A program made the position numbers and the translations under genes. DNA of 64,000 bases from Nocardia thailandica NBRC 100428 (GTDB lineage Bacteria > Actinomycetota > Actinomycetes > Mycobacteriales > Mycobacteriaceae): positions 1 to 64,000 of the forward strand of contig NZ_BAGK01000021.1 of the NCBI RefSeq assembly GCF_000308795.1. The letters run 5' to 3'. The notes beneath the pieces were generated by a model. The model saw nothing but the letters and a program-made list of their open reading frames with translations, was not told the DNA's origin and did not search any database. Below, piece after piece: positions 36,775-44,830 of the stretch. Every line of letters starts with the position of its first letter. Positions within the stretch are counted from its first letter, which is position 1.

Positions 36775-37950
36775 TCATTCCCGCAGCAGGTGTCTGCCGA
36801 TGGCGAACTTGTGCACCTCGGTGGGCCCGTCGTAGAGCCGGAACGCGCGCATGTCGCGGAAGATCATCTCCACGACCGTCTCGTCGCTGATCCCGATGCC
36901 GCCGAGTACCTGCACGCAGCGGTCGGCGACCTTGAACAGCTCCTCGGAGACGTAGGACTTGGCCATCGAGGACTCGTGCCGGGCCCGGTCACCGGAGTCC
37001 ATCAGCCAGCAGGTGTGCCAGATGGTCAGCCTGCACTGGTGCAGGGCGACCTCGTTGTCGGCGAGCATGAACGACACGCCCTCGTGCTCGCCGATCGGCC
37101 TGCCGAACGCGGTGCGGGTGCGGGCGTAGTCCACCGCGATGCTCTGGGCGCGCGCGGCGGCGCCCAGCCAGCGCATGCAGTGCGTGAGCCGCGCGGGCGC
37201 CAGCCGCAGCTGCGCGTAGCGCAGAGCCTCGCCGGTGGTGCCGAGCACGGCGGAGCGGGGCAGGGTGAGGTTCTCGAAGCGCACCACGGCGTGCCCGCCC
37301 ACGTAGTTGCGGTCCATGGTGTTCATGACGCGTTCGATGACGATCCCCGGCGTGTCGCCGTCGGCGAGGAACAGCGAGGGCCCGGCGGGCACGTGCGGGT
37401 TCGGGGCGACGCGGGCCATGATGATCCACGTCTTGGCGCCGTCGGCGCCGGTGATGAGCCATTTGCGGCCGTTGATCACGAAGTTCTCGCCGTCGAAGAC
37501 GGCCTCGGTGGTCAGCTGGTTCGGGTCGGAGCCCGCGCCGCCGGGCTCGGTCATGGCGAACACCGAGCGCTGCTCGCCGCGGATGACCGGCATGAGGAAC
37601 CGGTCGATCTGCTCCGGGTCGGCGACCTTGCCCAGCAGGAACATGTTGCCCTCGTCGGGGGCGGCGCAGTTCATCGCGACCGGTCCCAGCGTGGACCAGC
37701 CCGCCGCCTCGTAGACCACGGCCTGCTCGACGTGGCTCAGCCCGAGCCCACCGAATTCCACCGGGGCCTGGACGGTCAGCAGCTTCTCCGCCCTGGCCAG
37801 TTCGACGAGTTCGGCGCGCAGGTCGTCGTCGGGGCCGTGCTGGGTCAGCCGCGGGTCGCGCTCGTAGGGCACGATCCGGTCGGCGACGAAGGACCGGACC
37901 CGGTCGCGCAGCGCCTCCAGGTCGGCGGGAACGGTGAAATCGATCGACAT
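36775..37950 (-). CDS. Acyl-CoA dehydrogenase
   Basis: 391 residues. FAD/substrate motifs FAMTEPGGAGSDP and YVSEELFKVADRCVQVLGGIG, and the C-terminal MIFRDMRAFRLYDGPTEVH. Near residue 240 the QLRLAPARLTHCMRWLG helix is typical of the ACAD10/11-like or long-chain branch. ATG at 37950 chosen (MSIDFTVP); an ATG four codons earlier is possible. Likely operon with the crotonase gene. Confidence 0.93.
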   Translation of the reverse strand: MSIDFTVPADLEALRDRVRSFVADRIVPYERDPRLTQHGPDDDLRAELVELARAEKLLTVQAPVEFGGLGLSHVEQAVVYEAAGWSTLGPVAMNCAAPDEGNMFLLGKVADPEQIDRFLMPVIRGEQRSVFAMTEPGGAGSDPNQLTTEAVFDGENFVINGRKWLITGADGAKTWIIMARVAPNPHVPAGPSLFLADGDTPGIVIERVMNTMDRNYVGGHAVVRFENLTLPRSAVLGTTGEALRYAQLRLAPARLTHCMRWLGAAARAQSIAVDYARTRTAFGRPIGEHEGVSFMLADNEVALHQCRLTIWHTCWLMDSGDRARHESSMAKSYVSEELFKVADRCVQVLGGIGISDETVVEMIFRDMRAFRLYDGPTEVHKFAIGRHLLRE

Positions 37951-38345
37951 GAAGCCGCCCATCGCAGAAGGGATGTTCCGCTCGTGAGCATACGAATCCA
38001 CCCATGCGGGATGGGCGGTTTCCAACGCGCAGGAGCGCCCCGGCGAGCCGCGCTGTCATGCGGGGCCTGGAGTCTGCGTTCGTCGGCCGACCAGGCGCCG
38101 TACCCGGGCGGGCCCGGCTACGGCTTGCTCCGGCGGCAGGCCACGGAGCTCGTGCGCGCGTGGCAGCGGGTGACCGTGTGCCGGCCTCGGGCGTGCGTGA
38201 GCGTGACCGGGCGGGCGAAGGTCATCACCGCGACCGCGGCGCCAACTTCGGGTGAGCGCCCGGCTGCGGCTTGTTCCGACGGCAGGCTCAGGCGCGCGGG
38301 GGTGCGGCGGAGGGAGCCGTCGAAGGTGGGATCGGCGATTGAGGA
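37951..38345. other. Gene-free stretch with a 28-bp imperfect direct repeat
   Basis: About 395 bp. Two copies of a GC-rich 28-mer differing at three positions lie at 38114-38141 and 38260-38287 (CCGGCT-CGGCTTG-TCCG-CGGCAGGC). No recognisable gene; the ORFs here are Arg/Ala-rich and lack ribosome sites. The acyl-CoA dehydrogenase promoter must lie near 37960-38000. Confidence 0.5.
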
Positions 38346-39209
38346 TCAGGCACGCGCGAGGGTGCGGCGGCGGTGGCCGGTGAGGCGGCAGGCGAGGTAG
38401 ATGGTGAACGAGATCGCGGTGACGAAGGTCGACACCGGCACGCCCGGTGCCAGCGACAGCAGGAGTCCGCCCACCGCGGCGGTCTCGGCGAACACCACCG
38501 ACAGCACGGTCGCCCGCAGCGGGCTCGAGGTGAGCTGGGCGGCCGCGGCGGCCGGGGTGATGAGCACGGCCAGTACCAGCAGGGCGCCCACGATCTGCAC
38601 ACCGAACGCGGCGGTGATACCGAGCAGCACCGCGAATACGATCGACAGCGCGCGCACCGGAACACCGCGCGCCACCGCGACTTCCGGGTCGGTGCTGGCG
38701 AACAGCAGCGGCCGGTAGATGACGGCCAGCACCGCGAGCACGACCACGGTGCAGGTGACCAGCAGCGCCAGCCCGTCGTAGCCGACGCCGGCGACCTGAC
38801 CGGTCAGCAGCGAGAACTTCGACCCGGCCCGTTCCGGCGCCAGCCACAGGAACAGCACCGACAGCCCGAGCCCGAAGGCCAGCACCACCGCGATCACCGA
38901 ATCCCGTTCGCGCGCACGGTTACCCAGCCACCCGAACAGCACTGCGGCCACGATGGACCCGGCGATGGCGCCGAAACTCACCCCGATCCCGAGCAGCAGC
39001 GCCGCGGCCGCGCCGGTCAGCGACAGCTCGCTGGTGCCGTGCACGGCGAACGACATCTGCCGTGAGACGATGAGCGGGCCGATCAGCCCGGCCAGCAGAC
39101 CGAGCAGCGCGCACGCCAGCAGCGCCTGCTGGACGAAGTCGTAGCCGAGCAGATCGGCGGTGGTGCCGAAATCGAGCAGCCGCTCGAACATCGTGGTGAG
39201 CTTGTCCAT
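38346..39209 (-). CDS. znuB: Zinc ABC transporter permease ZnuB
   Basis: 287-residue ABC-3 family permease with about eight helices; LIGPLIVSRQMSFAVHGTSEL and GVQIVGALLVLAVLITPAAAA are the family signatures. Its ATG overlaps the znuC stop by 1 bp. Takes zinc (or manganese) handed over by ZnuA across the membrane. Confidence 0.93.
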   Translation of the reverse strand: MDKLTTMFERLLDFGTTADLLGYDFVQQALLACALLGLLAGLIGPLIVSRQMSFAVHGTSELSLTGAAAALLLGIGVSFGAIAGSIVAAVLFGWLGNRARERDSVIAVVLAFGLGLSVLFLWLAPERAGSKFSLLTGQVAGVGYDGLALLVTCTVVVLAVLAVIYRPLLFASTDPEVAVARGVPVRALSIVFAVLLGITAAFGVQIVGALLVLAVLITPAAAAAQLTSSPLRATVLSVVFAETAAVGGLLLSLAPGVPVSTFVTAISFTIYLACRLTGHRRRTLARA

Positions 39210-40042
39210 CAGATCTCGCCGAGCGCGTCCATGTCGTCACCGGTGCCGACGACGACCAGCCTGCCGCGTACCCGCAGCACCTCCACCTCCGTGCGATACA
39301 GCTCCGAGAGCGTCGCCGAGGTCATCACCTCGTCGAGTGCGCCGATCCGGAACTCGCCGTCGACCAGGTAGAGCACCCGGTCGACGAGCGGCAGGATCGG
39401 ATTGAGCTCGTGGGTTACGAACAGCACCGCGGTGTCGTGTTCGCGCCTGCGCTTGTCGACCAGTTCGGCGACCAGGCGCTGATTGGCCAGGTCGAGACTG
39501 AGCAGCGGTTCGTCGCACAGCAGGACCGAGGGATCGCCGACGAGCGCCTGGGCGACCCGCAGCCGCTGCTGCTCACCGCCGGACATCGATTCCAGCGGCG
39601 CGTGCGCGTACGCCTGCGCGCCGACGGCGGCGACCGCCTCGGCGACCCGGCGCTTGCGCTCGGCGCGCTGCCGGAAGCCGATGCCCCAGCGGTGCCCGTC
39701 GACGCCGAGCCCGACGAGGTCGACGCCGCGCAGCTGTACACCGGAGTCGATGGTCTTCTGCTGGGGGATGTAGCCGATGCCCGGATTGCCGGTGGCCGCG
39801 GGCCTGCCCGCGACCTCGGCGCTGCCCGTGGCGAGCGGCTGCCGCCCGAGCAGGACCCGCAGCAGCGAGGTCTTTCCAGAGCCGTTGGGCCCGAGCACGG
39901 CGATGAACTCACCGGGCGCGATCTCGAGATCGAGATCGCGCCACAGGGTTCGGTCGCCGTAGGTCAGGGTCGCGCCGCGCAGCCGGATCGCCGCGTCCGT
40001 ATCGGTCTCGGACAGGACGGCTCCCTCGTTCACGGCGGTCAT
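39209..40042 (-). CDS. znuC: Zinc ABC transporter ATP-binding protein ZnuC
   Basis: 277 residues: Walker A GPNGSGKTS, Q-loop IPQQK, signature SGGEQQRLRVA, Walker B LLCDEPLLSLD, switch His THEL. ATG overlaps the znuA stop (ATGA); the 14 codons upstream in frame lie inside znuA. Confidence 0.95.
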   Translation of the reverse strand: MTAVNEGAVLSETDTDAAIRLRGATLTYGDRTLWRDLDLEIAPGEFIAVLGPNGSGKTSLLRVLLGRQPLATGSAEVAGRPAATGNPGIGYIPQQKTIDSGVQLRGVDLVGLGVDGHRWGIGFRQRAERKRRVAEAVAAVGAQAYAHAPLESMSGGEQQRLRVAQALVGDPSVLLCDEPLLSLDLANQRLVAELVDKRRREHDTAVLFVTHELNPILPLVDRVLYLVDGEFRIGALDEVMTSATLSELYRTEVEVLRVRGRLVVVGTGDDMDALGEI

Positions 40043-40923
40043 TTCAGCGCCGTTGCGAGTGCGTCGGCATTGCTGGTCTGCCACTGAACGTAATCCATGC
40101 CCTCGGGCAGGGTTTCGGTCACCTCGACCACCGGAATCCCGGCCGACTGCGCGACCGCGCGCAGATCCTTGCTGATCTTGTCCTCGGTCTGCACGTTGTA
40201 GACCAGCGCGCGAACCTGCTTGCCGGTCAGCAGGTCCCGCGTCGCCGCGACGGCGGCCGGCGCCGGATCGGTCTCCTGCTCGACGGCCTCCTGGAAGGCG
40301 TGCGGTGTCCGGTCGGTGGCCTTGGCGGCCTGCAGGAGGTAGTGCGCGATGGGCTCGGTCTGGGCGACCGGGGCGCCCGGCCGTTCGGCGGCGATCCTGC
40401 CGGTGACGGCGGTGATGCCGGCCAGCCGGTTCTTGAACGCGGTCGCGCGCTCGCTGTACCCGGCGGCGTGCGCGGCGTCGATCTCGCCGAGCTGCGCGGC
40501 GATCCGGTCGGCCACCGCAGCCACGGTGGTCACGTCGTACCAGACGTGCTCGTTCTCATCGCCCTTGTCGGTGCGCAATTCGAAGGCCTCGACCGTGCGC
40601 TTGTCCTTGCCGCCCACGGCCTTCTCGACGAACTCGTCGTAGTGGCCGCCGTTGAACACGACCAGGTCGGCGTCACTGAGCTTCGCGGTCTGCGCGGGAG
40701 AGACCTCATAGGAGTGCGGGTCGGCGGCCGGATCGCTGATCAGCGCGGTGACCTCGGCGTCGGGCCCGGCCACGGCCTCGGCGATCGAGCCCCACACATT
40801 CGTCGACGCGACGATGGAAACGCTACCGTCATCGGCCGAGCTGCCACCGCAAGCGGTCAGCGCGACGGTGAGCGCGGTTCCGGCGGCGAGTACGGCCCAG
40901 GTGCGGGCGAATCGGGTGGTCAC
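40039..40923 (-). CDS. znuA: Zinc-binding lipoprotein ZnuA
   Basis: 294 residues: signal peptide with lipobox LTAC near 25, then a cluster A-I metal-receptor domain. Candidate zinc ligands are His in DPHSYEVSP, ENEHVWYD and IAHYLL plus a late Asp/Glu. GTG start with AGGAG 6 bp upstream. First gene of znuACB-type operon behind a Zur box. Confidence 0.93.
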   Translation of the reverse strand: MTTRFARTWAVLAAGTALTVALTACGGSSADDGSVSIVASTNVWGSIAEAVAGPDAEVTALISDPAADPHSYEVSPAQTAKLSDADLVVFNGGHYDEFVEKAVGGKDKRTVEAFELRTDKGDENEHVWYDVTTVAAVADRIAAQLGEIDAAHAAGYSERATAFKNRLAGITAVTGRIAAERPGAPVAQTEPIAHYLLQAAKATDRTPHAFQEAVEQETDPAPAAVAATRDLLTGKQVRALVYNVQTEDKISKDLRAVAQSAGIPVVEVTETLPEGMDYVQWQTSNADALATALK

Positions 40924-40994
40924 GCGGTACTCCTGGCCGTTCGTCGATCCGCCGCACAGCACCCGAGCCCCACCCCGGGAGCACTGTGTTCTAG

Positions 40995-41022
40995 ATCATA
41001 ATGGAAATCGTTACCATTTCAG
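40995..41022 (-). promoter_or_regulatory. Zur-controlled promoter of the znu operon
   Basis: A 7-1-7 inverted repeat TGGAAATCGTTACCA (41002-41016) fits the actinobacterial Zur box TGRNANYRRTTNYCA type. It fills the spacer between a minus-strand -10 TATGAT (40995-41000) and a -35 CTGAAA (41017-41022). Zinc-loaded Zur should therefore block RNA polymerase. Zur itself is not in the window. Confidence 0.78.
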
Positions 41023-41023
41023 A

Positions 41024-41810
41024 TTAGCAGAGCTGGCTCATCGGCGCTGCCTTCGGGCGGATCGATGGTGCCGGACCCCGTCTCGGGGACCGAGGTCGGC
41101 GGAGTGCTGGAACCGTTGACGCTGCGGCCGACGTCGGCTCATCTGTACTCCCCTTCGTCGATGCGGTGTCGCGAATTGTTGAGCATCGGCCGCATTGCGT
41201 GGCCAATCTATCTGTGTACGAGATCGTTCGTCATGCGGACAAAAGGCAACCGACCTCGGGTAATAGGTAGTTGGCATAGGGATTCGCTCGAGCGCTCGAG
41301 AAGTGAATGGTTTCCAGGACGGGTGCGGCCACATTCGGTGATCGGCGGATGATGCTGTGCCCTATGCGAACCGGAAGGTCGGGCATGGGTCGAGCCCGGC
41401 GCAGGGCGAAATTTCCAGGTGAGCGGTGAGAATGTGCGGAACTTCTACTTCCGCAGGCGCTTCGCCGAGTGCTTGCTCGCTGTCGGAGAGTCGCATCGGT
41501 AGACCGCATTTCGATGCCCACTGCGCCCATCTTCGGCTGACGAACTACCATCGCGCACGTGTATACTCCGGCTGGTCGGATTGTCCGGTGACGTTGTGTC
41601 ACAAGACATTACGGACGGTGAGTTGAGATGGATTAGATGTGGGAGTGCCGCCATGTTTTCCGGGGGCCGGGTGGCGGATTTGTGCTGCTGTCCGATGTGG
41701 GGAGTTCGGCTGGAGGGCCGGTATCGACTCGTCGGCGGTCTCTTTCGGCTCCATTTGGGCCGGAAGTCGGATGTCCGTGTCGACGGATCGATTCATAGGG
41801 GTTTCAAGTC
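41024..41810. other. AT-richer gene-free region at the left border of the tail-gene cluster
   Basis: About 790 bp with clearly lower GC than the znu side. Short ORFs on both strands have no ribosome sites or family resemblance. Visible elements: palindrome CTCGAGCGCTCGAG (41287-41300), a good -10 TATACT (41562-41567) and the inverted repeat TTGTG-T-CACAA (41594-41604). The composition change marks a likely transfer boundary; no tRNA or att core is recognisable. Confidence 0.55.
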
Positions 41811-42059
41811 GTGCGTACAGCGTCATTGGTGGCGTGGTTCGGCCAGATTATAGATCGTGAACAGATGTCGGTCGTGGCGGGACGGTTGGGTGTCGAATTG
41901 GCGGAGCGAGTCGCTCAGGGGCGACTCACCGTCGCTGATCTGTGGCTGGTGGCCGACGTGCTCGGTCGAAATGTGCTCGATCTACTGCCCGAAACCGTTG
42001 ACCTTATGAACGGATCGGGCGACGATCTCCTGCGGAGAGACGTCGAGTGCACTGCATAG
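41811..42059 (+). CDS. Small HTH-like regulator of the tail cluster (1)
   Basis: 82 residues. The stretch from MSVVAGRLGVELAERVAQ to VADVLGRNVLDLLPE parallels the small HTH protein at 42377 (TLALRTGLP... to VGGALGCDPVDLLPP) and the partial one at the right edge, so I take them as one family related to the XRE fold. GTG start with TAGGGGTTT upstream. Its last 78 bases overlap, tail to tail, with the repressor gene. Function inferred only: DNA binding, perhaps an activator. Confidence 0.55.
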   Translation: MRTASLVAWFGQIIDREQMSVVAGRLGVELAERVAQGRLTVADLWLVADVLGRNVLDLLPETVDLMNGSGDDLLRRDVECTA

Positions 42060-42236
42060 CTGGTACAGCTGTGTGAGATCTGGTGAGCGTTCACCGTTCT
42101 CGAAACGTTGAATAGTGCTTACCGCAACTCCCGAGGTCGCCGCGAGCTGAGGGCGTGTCAGCCCACGGCGCGCGCGCGCGGCACGGAGCTCGTCACCGAC
42201 GGCGCGGTTGAGGTCGTCGAGGTCCCGCAATTCCAT
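41982..42236 (-). CDS. XRE/Cro-family repressor
   Basis: 84 residues; classic Cro/C1 helix-turn-helix: LRAARARRGLTRPQLAATSGVAVSTIQRFENGERSP in outline (key parts RGLTRPQLAATSGVA and STIQRFENGERSPDL), then LYQLCSALDVSPQEIV. No dimerisation or peptidase domain. The ATG at 42236 sits at the centre of an operator copy and 7 bp after a -10 CAGAAT, so the message is leaderless and the protein likely represses itself. Longer starts at 42245 and 42272 are possible but would lie inside the promoter. Confidence 0.88.
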   Translation of the reverse strand: MELRDLDDLNRAVGDELRAARARRGLTRPQLAATSGVAVSTIQRFENGERSPDLTQLYQLCSALDVSPQEIVARSVHKVNGFGQ

Positions 42237-42264
42237 ACGGACCATTCTGAGGTCCGAACGGCGT
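42230..42264 (-). promoter_or_regulatory. Leftward promoter of the repressor with two operators
   Basis: Minus-strand promoter TTGCAA (42267-42272) - 17 bp - CAGAAT (42244-42249) - 7 bp - ATG. Two copies of the operator motif GGTCCGTATGGACC: 42230-42243 (covers the start codon) and 42251-42264 (in the -35/-10 spacer). Their centres, 42236.5 and 42257.5, are 21 bp apart. Confidence 0.78.
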
Positions 42265-42327
42265 AGTTGCAAACAGCGCCCTCGAACTCAAGGCCTAAGC
42301 CCAAGTGTACGAAACCTCACAGTAAGA

Positions 42328-42383
42328 GGTCCGTTCGGACTTGTCACAGGTCCGTATGGACCTTACGATACTCCGTATGGACT
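42328..42383 (+). promoter_or_regulatory. Rightward promoter with three operators at 21-bp spacing
   Basis: Promoter TTGTCA (42341-42346) - 17 bp - TACGAT (42364-42369) - 7 bp - ATG (42377). Operators: 42328-42341 (GGTCCGTTCGGACT), 42349-42362 (GGTCCGTATGGACC, perfect arms) and 42370-42383 (ACTCCGTATGGACT, containing the start codon). Centres 42334.5, 42355.5 and 42376.5 are exactly 21 bp apart, so bound dimers would lie on one face of the helix. Confidence 0.85.
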
Positions 42384-42622
42384 TGCTAACCCGACTGATT
42401 GCCGACCGCGTCAGCTCCGTGATGGGCACGATCGGCATGGACTCCCGCACCCTGGCCCTGCGGACTGGCTTGCCCGAGCCGGTTCTGGCGCTGCGTCTGC
42501 GCGCCGCGAGCGCGTTCAAGCTGGACGAGCTGCTACGGGTGGGCGGCGCTCTGGGCTGCGACCCCGTCGACCTGCTGCCGCCCTTCGCTCACTCCGCCGA
42601 CCGGGTGGAGGCAGCCGCGTGA
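42377..42622 (+). CDS. Small HTH-like regulator of the tail cluster (2)
   Basis: 81 residues: MDLLTRLIADRVSSVMG, then an HTH-like DSRTLALRTGLPEPVLALRL and a closing KLDELLRVGGALGCDPVDLLPP typical of small XRE-fold proteins. Transcribed from the rightward operator region, leaderless. Its TGA overlaps the LysB GTG, so it opens the lysis/tail transcript and may act as activator or anti-repressor of the cluster. Confidence 0.75.
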   Translation: MDLLTRLIADRVSSVMGTIGMDSRTLALRTGLPEPVLALRLRAASAFKLDELLRVGGALGCDPVDLLPPFAHSADRVEAAA

Positions 42623-43338
42623 TCGACGTCCTGATCGTCGGCGGCACCTGGGCCCCTTACGGCGAGAGCGTGACCGACGCATTCTCCCGCTCACTGGATC
42701 TGAGCCGCTTCGCGCCGCGCATGATCCCGTACCCGGCCGAATACGGTGGCCGCATGTCCTACGCGGAGAGCAGTGCGGCGGGGAAGACCGCACTGCTCGA
42801 AGCCATTGCGAAGTCGCCGAATCGTGTGGTCGTGGCCGGGTATTCGCAGGGCGCCGCGATCGCGGGCGACGTGGCCGCCGAGATAGGCCGCGGCCTGTGG
42901 CCCGAGCTCGACATCGCCGCCTGCGCGCTCATCGCCGACCCTCTGCGCCCGACCGGTGAATACGTCGGCACGGATCCCGGCGGCTACGGCATCGCCGGTC
43001 AGCGCTGGGTGCCCGATATTCCGACGTACTGGGCCGCGGCGCCGGGCGATCCCATCACCGCCCTGCCCGCAGGCAATGCCCTGCGCCTGGTCGCCGACCT
43101 CTCGCAGTACTTCTGCATGAGCAGCCCCGAGGCTGCCCTGGCCTGGGGTCGAAGTCTGGTCGACACCATCGTGCACCGTCGCGTCCAGCGCTGGTGGGCG
43201 CCCAGGAACTGGAGTGCGTGGAGCGGAGCGCTCGCCTACGCCCGCGGCTATCTCACCGACGGCCGGCACACCGTCGACTACGTGCGCCACGGTCACGCCG
43301 CTCGTCTCGCCGAAACCATCAACCGGGAGATCGCCTGA
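42619..43338 (+). CDS. LysB-like mycolylarabinogalactan esterase / cutinase-fold hydrolase
   Basis: 239 residues from a GTG overlapping the previous stop. Cutinase/PE-PPE-like alpha/beta hydrolase: strand VLIVGGTWAPYG, nucleophile elbow GYSQG with Ser76, then CALIADPLRPTG (Asp) and a late His. Phages of mycolata use such LysB enzymes to cut mycolic acids from arabinogalactan so that the outer membrane opens at lysis. No signal peptide, as in phage LysB. Its presence fits a lysis function for the cluster; a role in particle entry is a less likely alternative. Confidence 0.75.
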   Translation: MIDVLIVGGTWAPYGESVTDAFSRSLDLSRFAPRMIPYPAEYGGRMSYAESSAAGKTALLEAIAKSPNRVVVAGYSQGAAIAGDVAAEIGRGLWPELDIAACALIADPLRPTGEYVGTDPGGYGIAGQRWVPDIPTYWAAAPGDPITALPAGNALRLVADLSQYFCMSSPEAALAWGRSLVDTIVHRRVQRWWAPRNWSAWSGALAYARGYLTDGRHTVDYVRHGHAARLAETINREIA

Positions 43339-44072
43339 TGTACAGCGAGATTGAGGCAAATCACCTGTATCTGGATCGTGTCGCCGTGCACGATCTCGTG
43401 CGCATGCTGCGGGAAATCCCGGAACTGGCGGTGGATCTCGAGGACGCGGTCACCCGCCGCTCCCGCCTTGGCGACCCGAACCTGCGCCTGAGCTCCCGCT
43501 CCGGCGATCAGCCACTGCCGTTCAGCCCGGCCGCGTCCCGAGCCCGTGATCATCTGCACGGCGTACTGGTGTCTTGGGTGCGGCTGATCTGCGAGCAGCG
43601 CGGACTCGACTACTCCGGGGGTACGTCGACCGGCGATCTGGCCCGCTGGCTGGATCACAATGTCATTGCCCTCGCCATGACCGAGGGCGCGGAGACTGCC
43701 CTGTGCGAGATTCGTGCGGCGATTCAGGCTGCGCTGCAGGTCATTTGCCCGCCCACCCCGCGGATCGAGGTGGATGCGGCCCAGCTCGAGGCCGCGCGCA
43801 ACGCTCGGTTGAACGTCAATGGAATCGCCACGCTCGCGAAGGAAATGGGAGAGGTGTTCCAGTCGGTCACGGTTCGCAGGATTCAGACCCTCCGTGATGC
43901 GGGCAGGATTCACCCGGTGCCGGGGCCGTGGGCGCCCGAGTGGCCCGAGCTGTTCGTCGTGGGGGAGGTGCTCGAAGCCCATCTCGCCCACCCCGCGCGC
44001 AAGCGCCGGGCCAAGGTGGCGGAGGAGCCGCGTCAGCCGCTGCTCCATATCCGGGAGAAGATCGCAGGCTGA
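43338..44072 (+). CDS. Tail-cluster protein of unknown function, possible DNA-binding C-terminus
   Basis: 244 residues, not recognised. The ATG overlaps the LysB stop by 1 bp. Mostly helical; the central AALQVICPPTPRIEVDAAQLEAARNAR and the segment VNGIATLAKEMGEVFQSVTVRRIQTLRDAG suggest a winged or XRE-type HTH near 155-190 (core VRRIQTLRDAGRIHPV), and the C-terminus is basic. Last gene of the first transcript, before a strong terminator. Confidence 0.6.
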   Translation: MYSEIEANHLYLDRVAVHDLVRMLREIPELAVDLEDAVTRRSRLGDPNLRLSSRSGDQPLPFSPAASRARDHLHGVLVSWVRLICEQRGLDYSGGTSTGDLARWLDHNVIALAMTEGAETALCEIRAAIQAALQVICPPTPRIEVDAAQLEAARNARLNVNGIATLAKEMGEVFQSVTVRRIQTLRDAGRIHPVPGPWAPEWPELFVVGEVLEAHLAHPARKRRAKVAEEPRQPLLHIREKIAG

Positions 44073-44094
44073 CTGTCGATAGGTGCGACTACCG

Positions 44095-44125
44095 AAGTCC
44101 CAGTCCTCTTGGAGGACTGGGACTT
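44095..44125 (+). terminator. Terminator after the regulator-lysB unit
   Basis: Perfect 14-bp arms AAGTCCCAGTCCTC and complement (44095-44108, 44112-44125) with a 3-base loop, followed by TGTCGTTGT; 23 bp after the stop at 44072. Confidence 0.88.
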
Positions 44126-44464
44126 TGTCGTTGTCCGGGCGGAGTGGCGCCGAGTAGTTGGCTGCGGCGTTGCGAGAACCATTGCCGTGGCTCGCGCCCG
44201 CGTCGGATGTTGGAGAACCCTGCCCCACCTGCACGTTTACTCGAATCTTGAGATGGGTGTTGACTTTTGGATTCGCTTAGGTGAAGCTATGTGCAGCGCC
44301 ACAGTTGCGCCTTCATCCCGAAATCACGGGAAACATCATCTCTGGCACGAGGTTTCAACCTCGTCGGCCTGCCAAGCTCTTTCGCCCCGAACCCTCGGTC
44401 CGACTCCGGATCGAGGGTTCGGTCGTAGCGGGCTGCCTCGAATTCTGAATCAGGAGCAATCGCC
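44126..44464. other. Structured leader before the small membrane genes
   Basis: 340 bp without a credible gene. A TTGACT -35-like element at 44260-44265 has no convincing -10. Three hairpins follow: CCCG-AAATCA-CGGG (44324-44337 region), ACGAGGTT-TC-AACCTCGT (44347-44364), and CGAACCCTCG / CGAGGGTTCG (44388-44397, 44412-44421) with an inner TCCG/CGGA stem. These could attenuate late transcription; function is inference. Confidence 0.5.
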
Positions 44465-44554
44465 ATGCTTTTCGGCCTCACCATCGATCAGTGGATCACT
44501 GTCGGTTCGTTCATCGTTCAGTTGATCGCTGTGGTCGTCCCGCTACTCGTGTAA
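44465..44554 (+). CDS. 29-residue membrane peptide
   Basis: MLFGLTIDQWITVGSF start and a hydrophobic IVQLIAVVVPLLV end, one membrane helix. The ATG has an AGGAGCAATCGCC ribosome site at good spacing, which is the main reason to call it. Small hydrophobic peptides occur next to holins in actinophages. Too short for a family call. Confidence 0.55.
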   Translation: MLFGLTIDQWITVGSFIVQLIAVVVPLLV

Positions 44555-44620
44555 TCCACTCCGCGGCCCCTGCTTCCAGAGCGGCGAACGGGGTCCGCGG
44601 CGCTGTCCGAAGGAAACATC

Positions 44621-44830
44621 ATGCGTATCAACAGGGTTCCCGAACCCGCTCTGGTGCGATCCGTACTCGTCGCCATCACCGGTGTCGCTGCCTACCTGCT
44701 CGGCAGGCAGGTCGGCACCGAATGGATCGAATCCGCACTCACCCTCTACGGCCTGCTCACCCCCGTCATCGCAGGAGCGATCATCCGCCCGGCTGTGACG
44801 CCGGTGCGATCACCGGATGGTGAGGCCTGA
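44621..44830 (+). CDS. Small two-helix membrane protein, holin-like
   Basis: 69 residues with two hydrophobic segments (VRSVLVAITGVAAYLLG and LTLYGLLTPVIAGAII) flanked by charged ends, as in phage holins. AAGGAAAC ribosome site before the ATG. Its stop abuts the start of the next gene. Probable part of the lysis cassette with the neighbouring small proteins. Confidence 0.68.
   Translation: MRINRVPEPALVRSVLVAITGVAAYLLGRQVGTEWIESALTLYGLLTPVIAGAIIRPAVTPVRSPDGEA

Noticed and set aside
41231..41853. Several short ORFs on both strands in the AT-richer region left of the switch
   Set aside because: Mutually overlapping, no ribosome sites, no family resemblance; not listed as genes.
44388..44421. 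tRNA-like cloverleaf or phage attachment site
   Set aside because: The stem CGAACCCTCG/CGAGGGTTCG resembles a T-arm at first sight, but no anticodon or acceptor stem can be built and no second copy was found at the other end.
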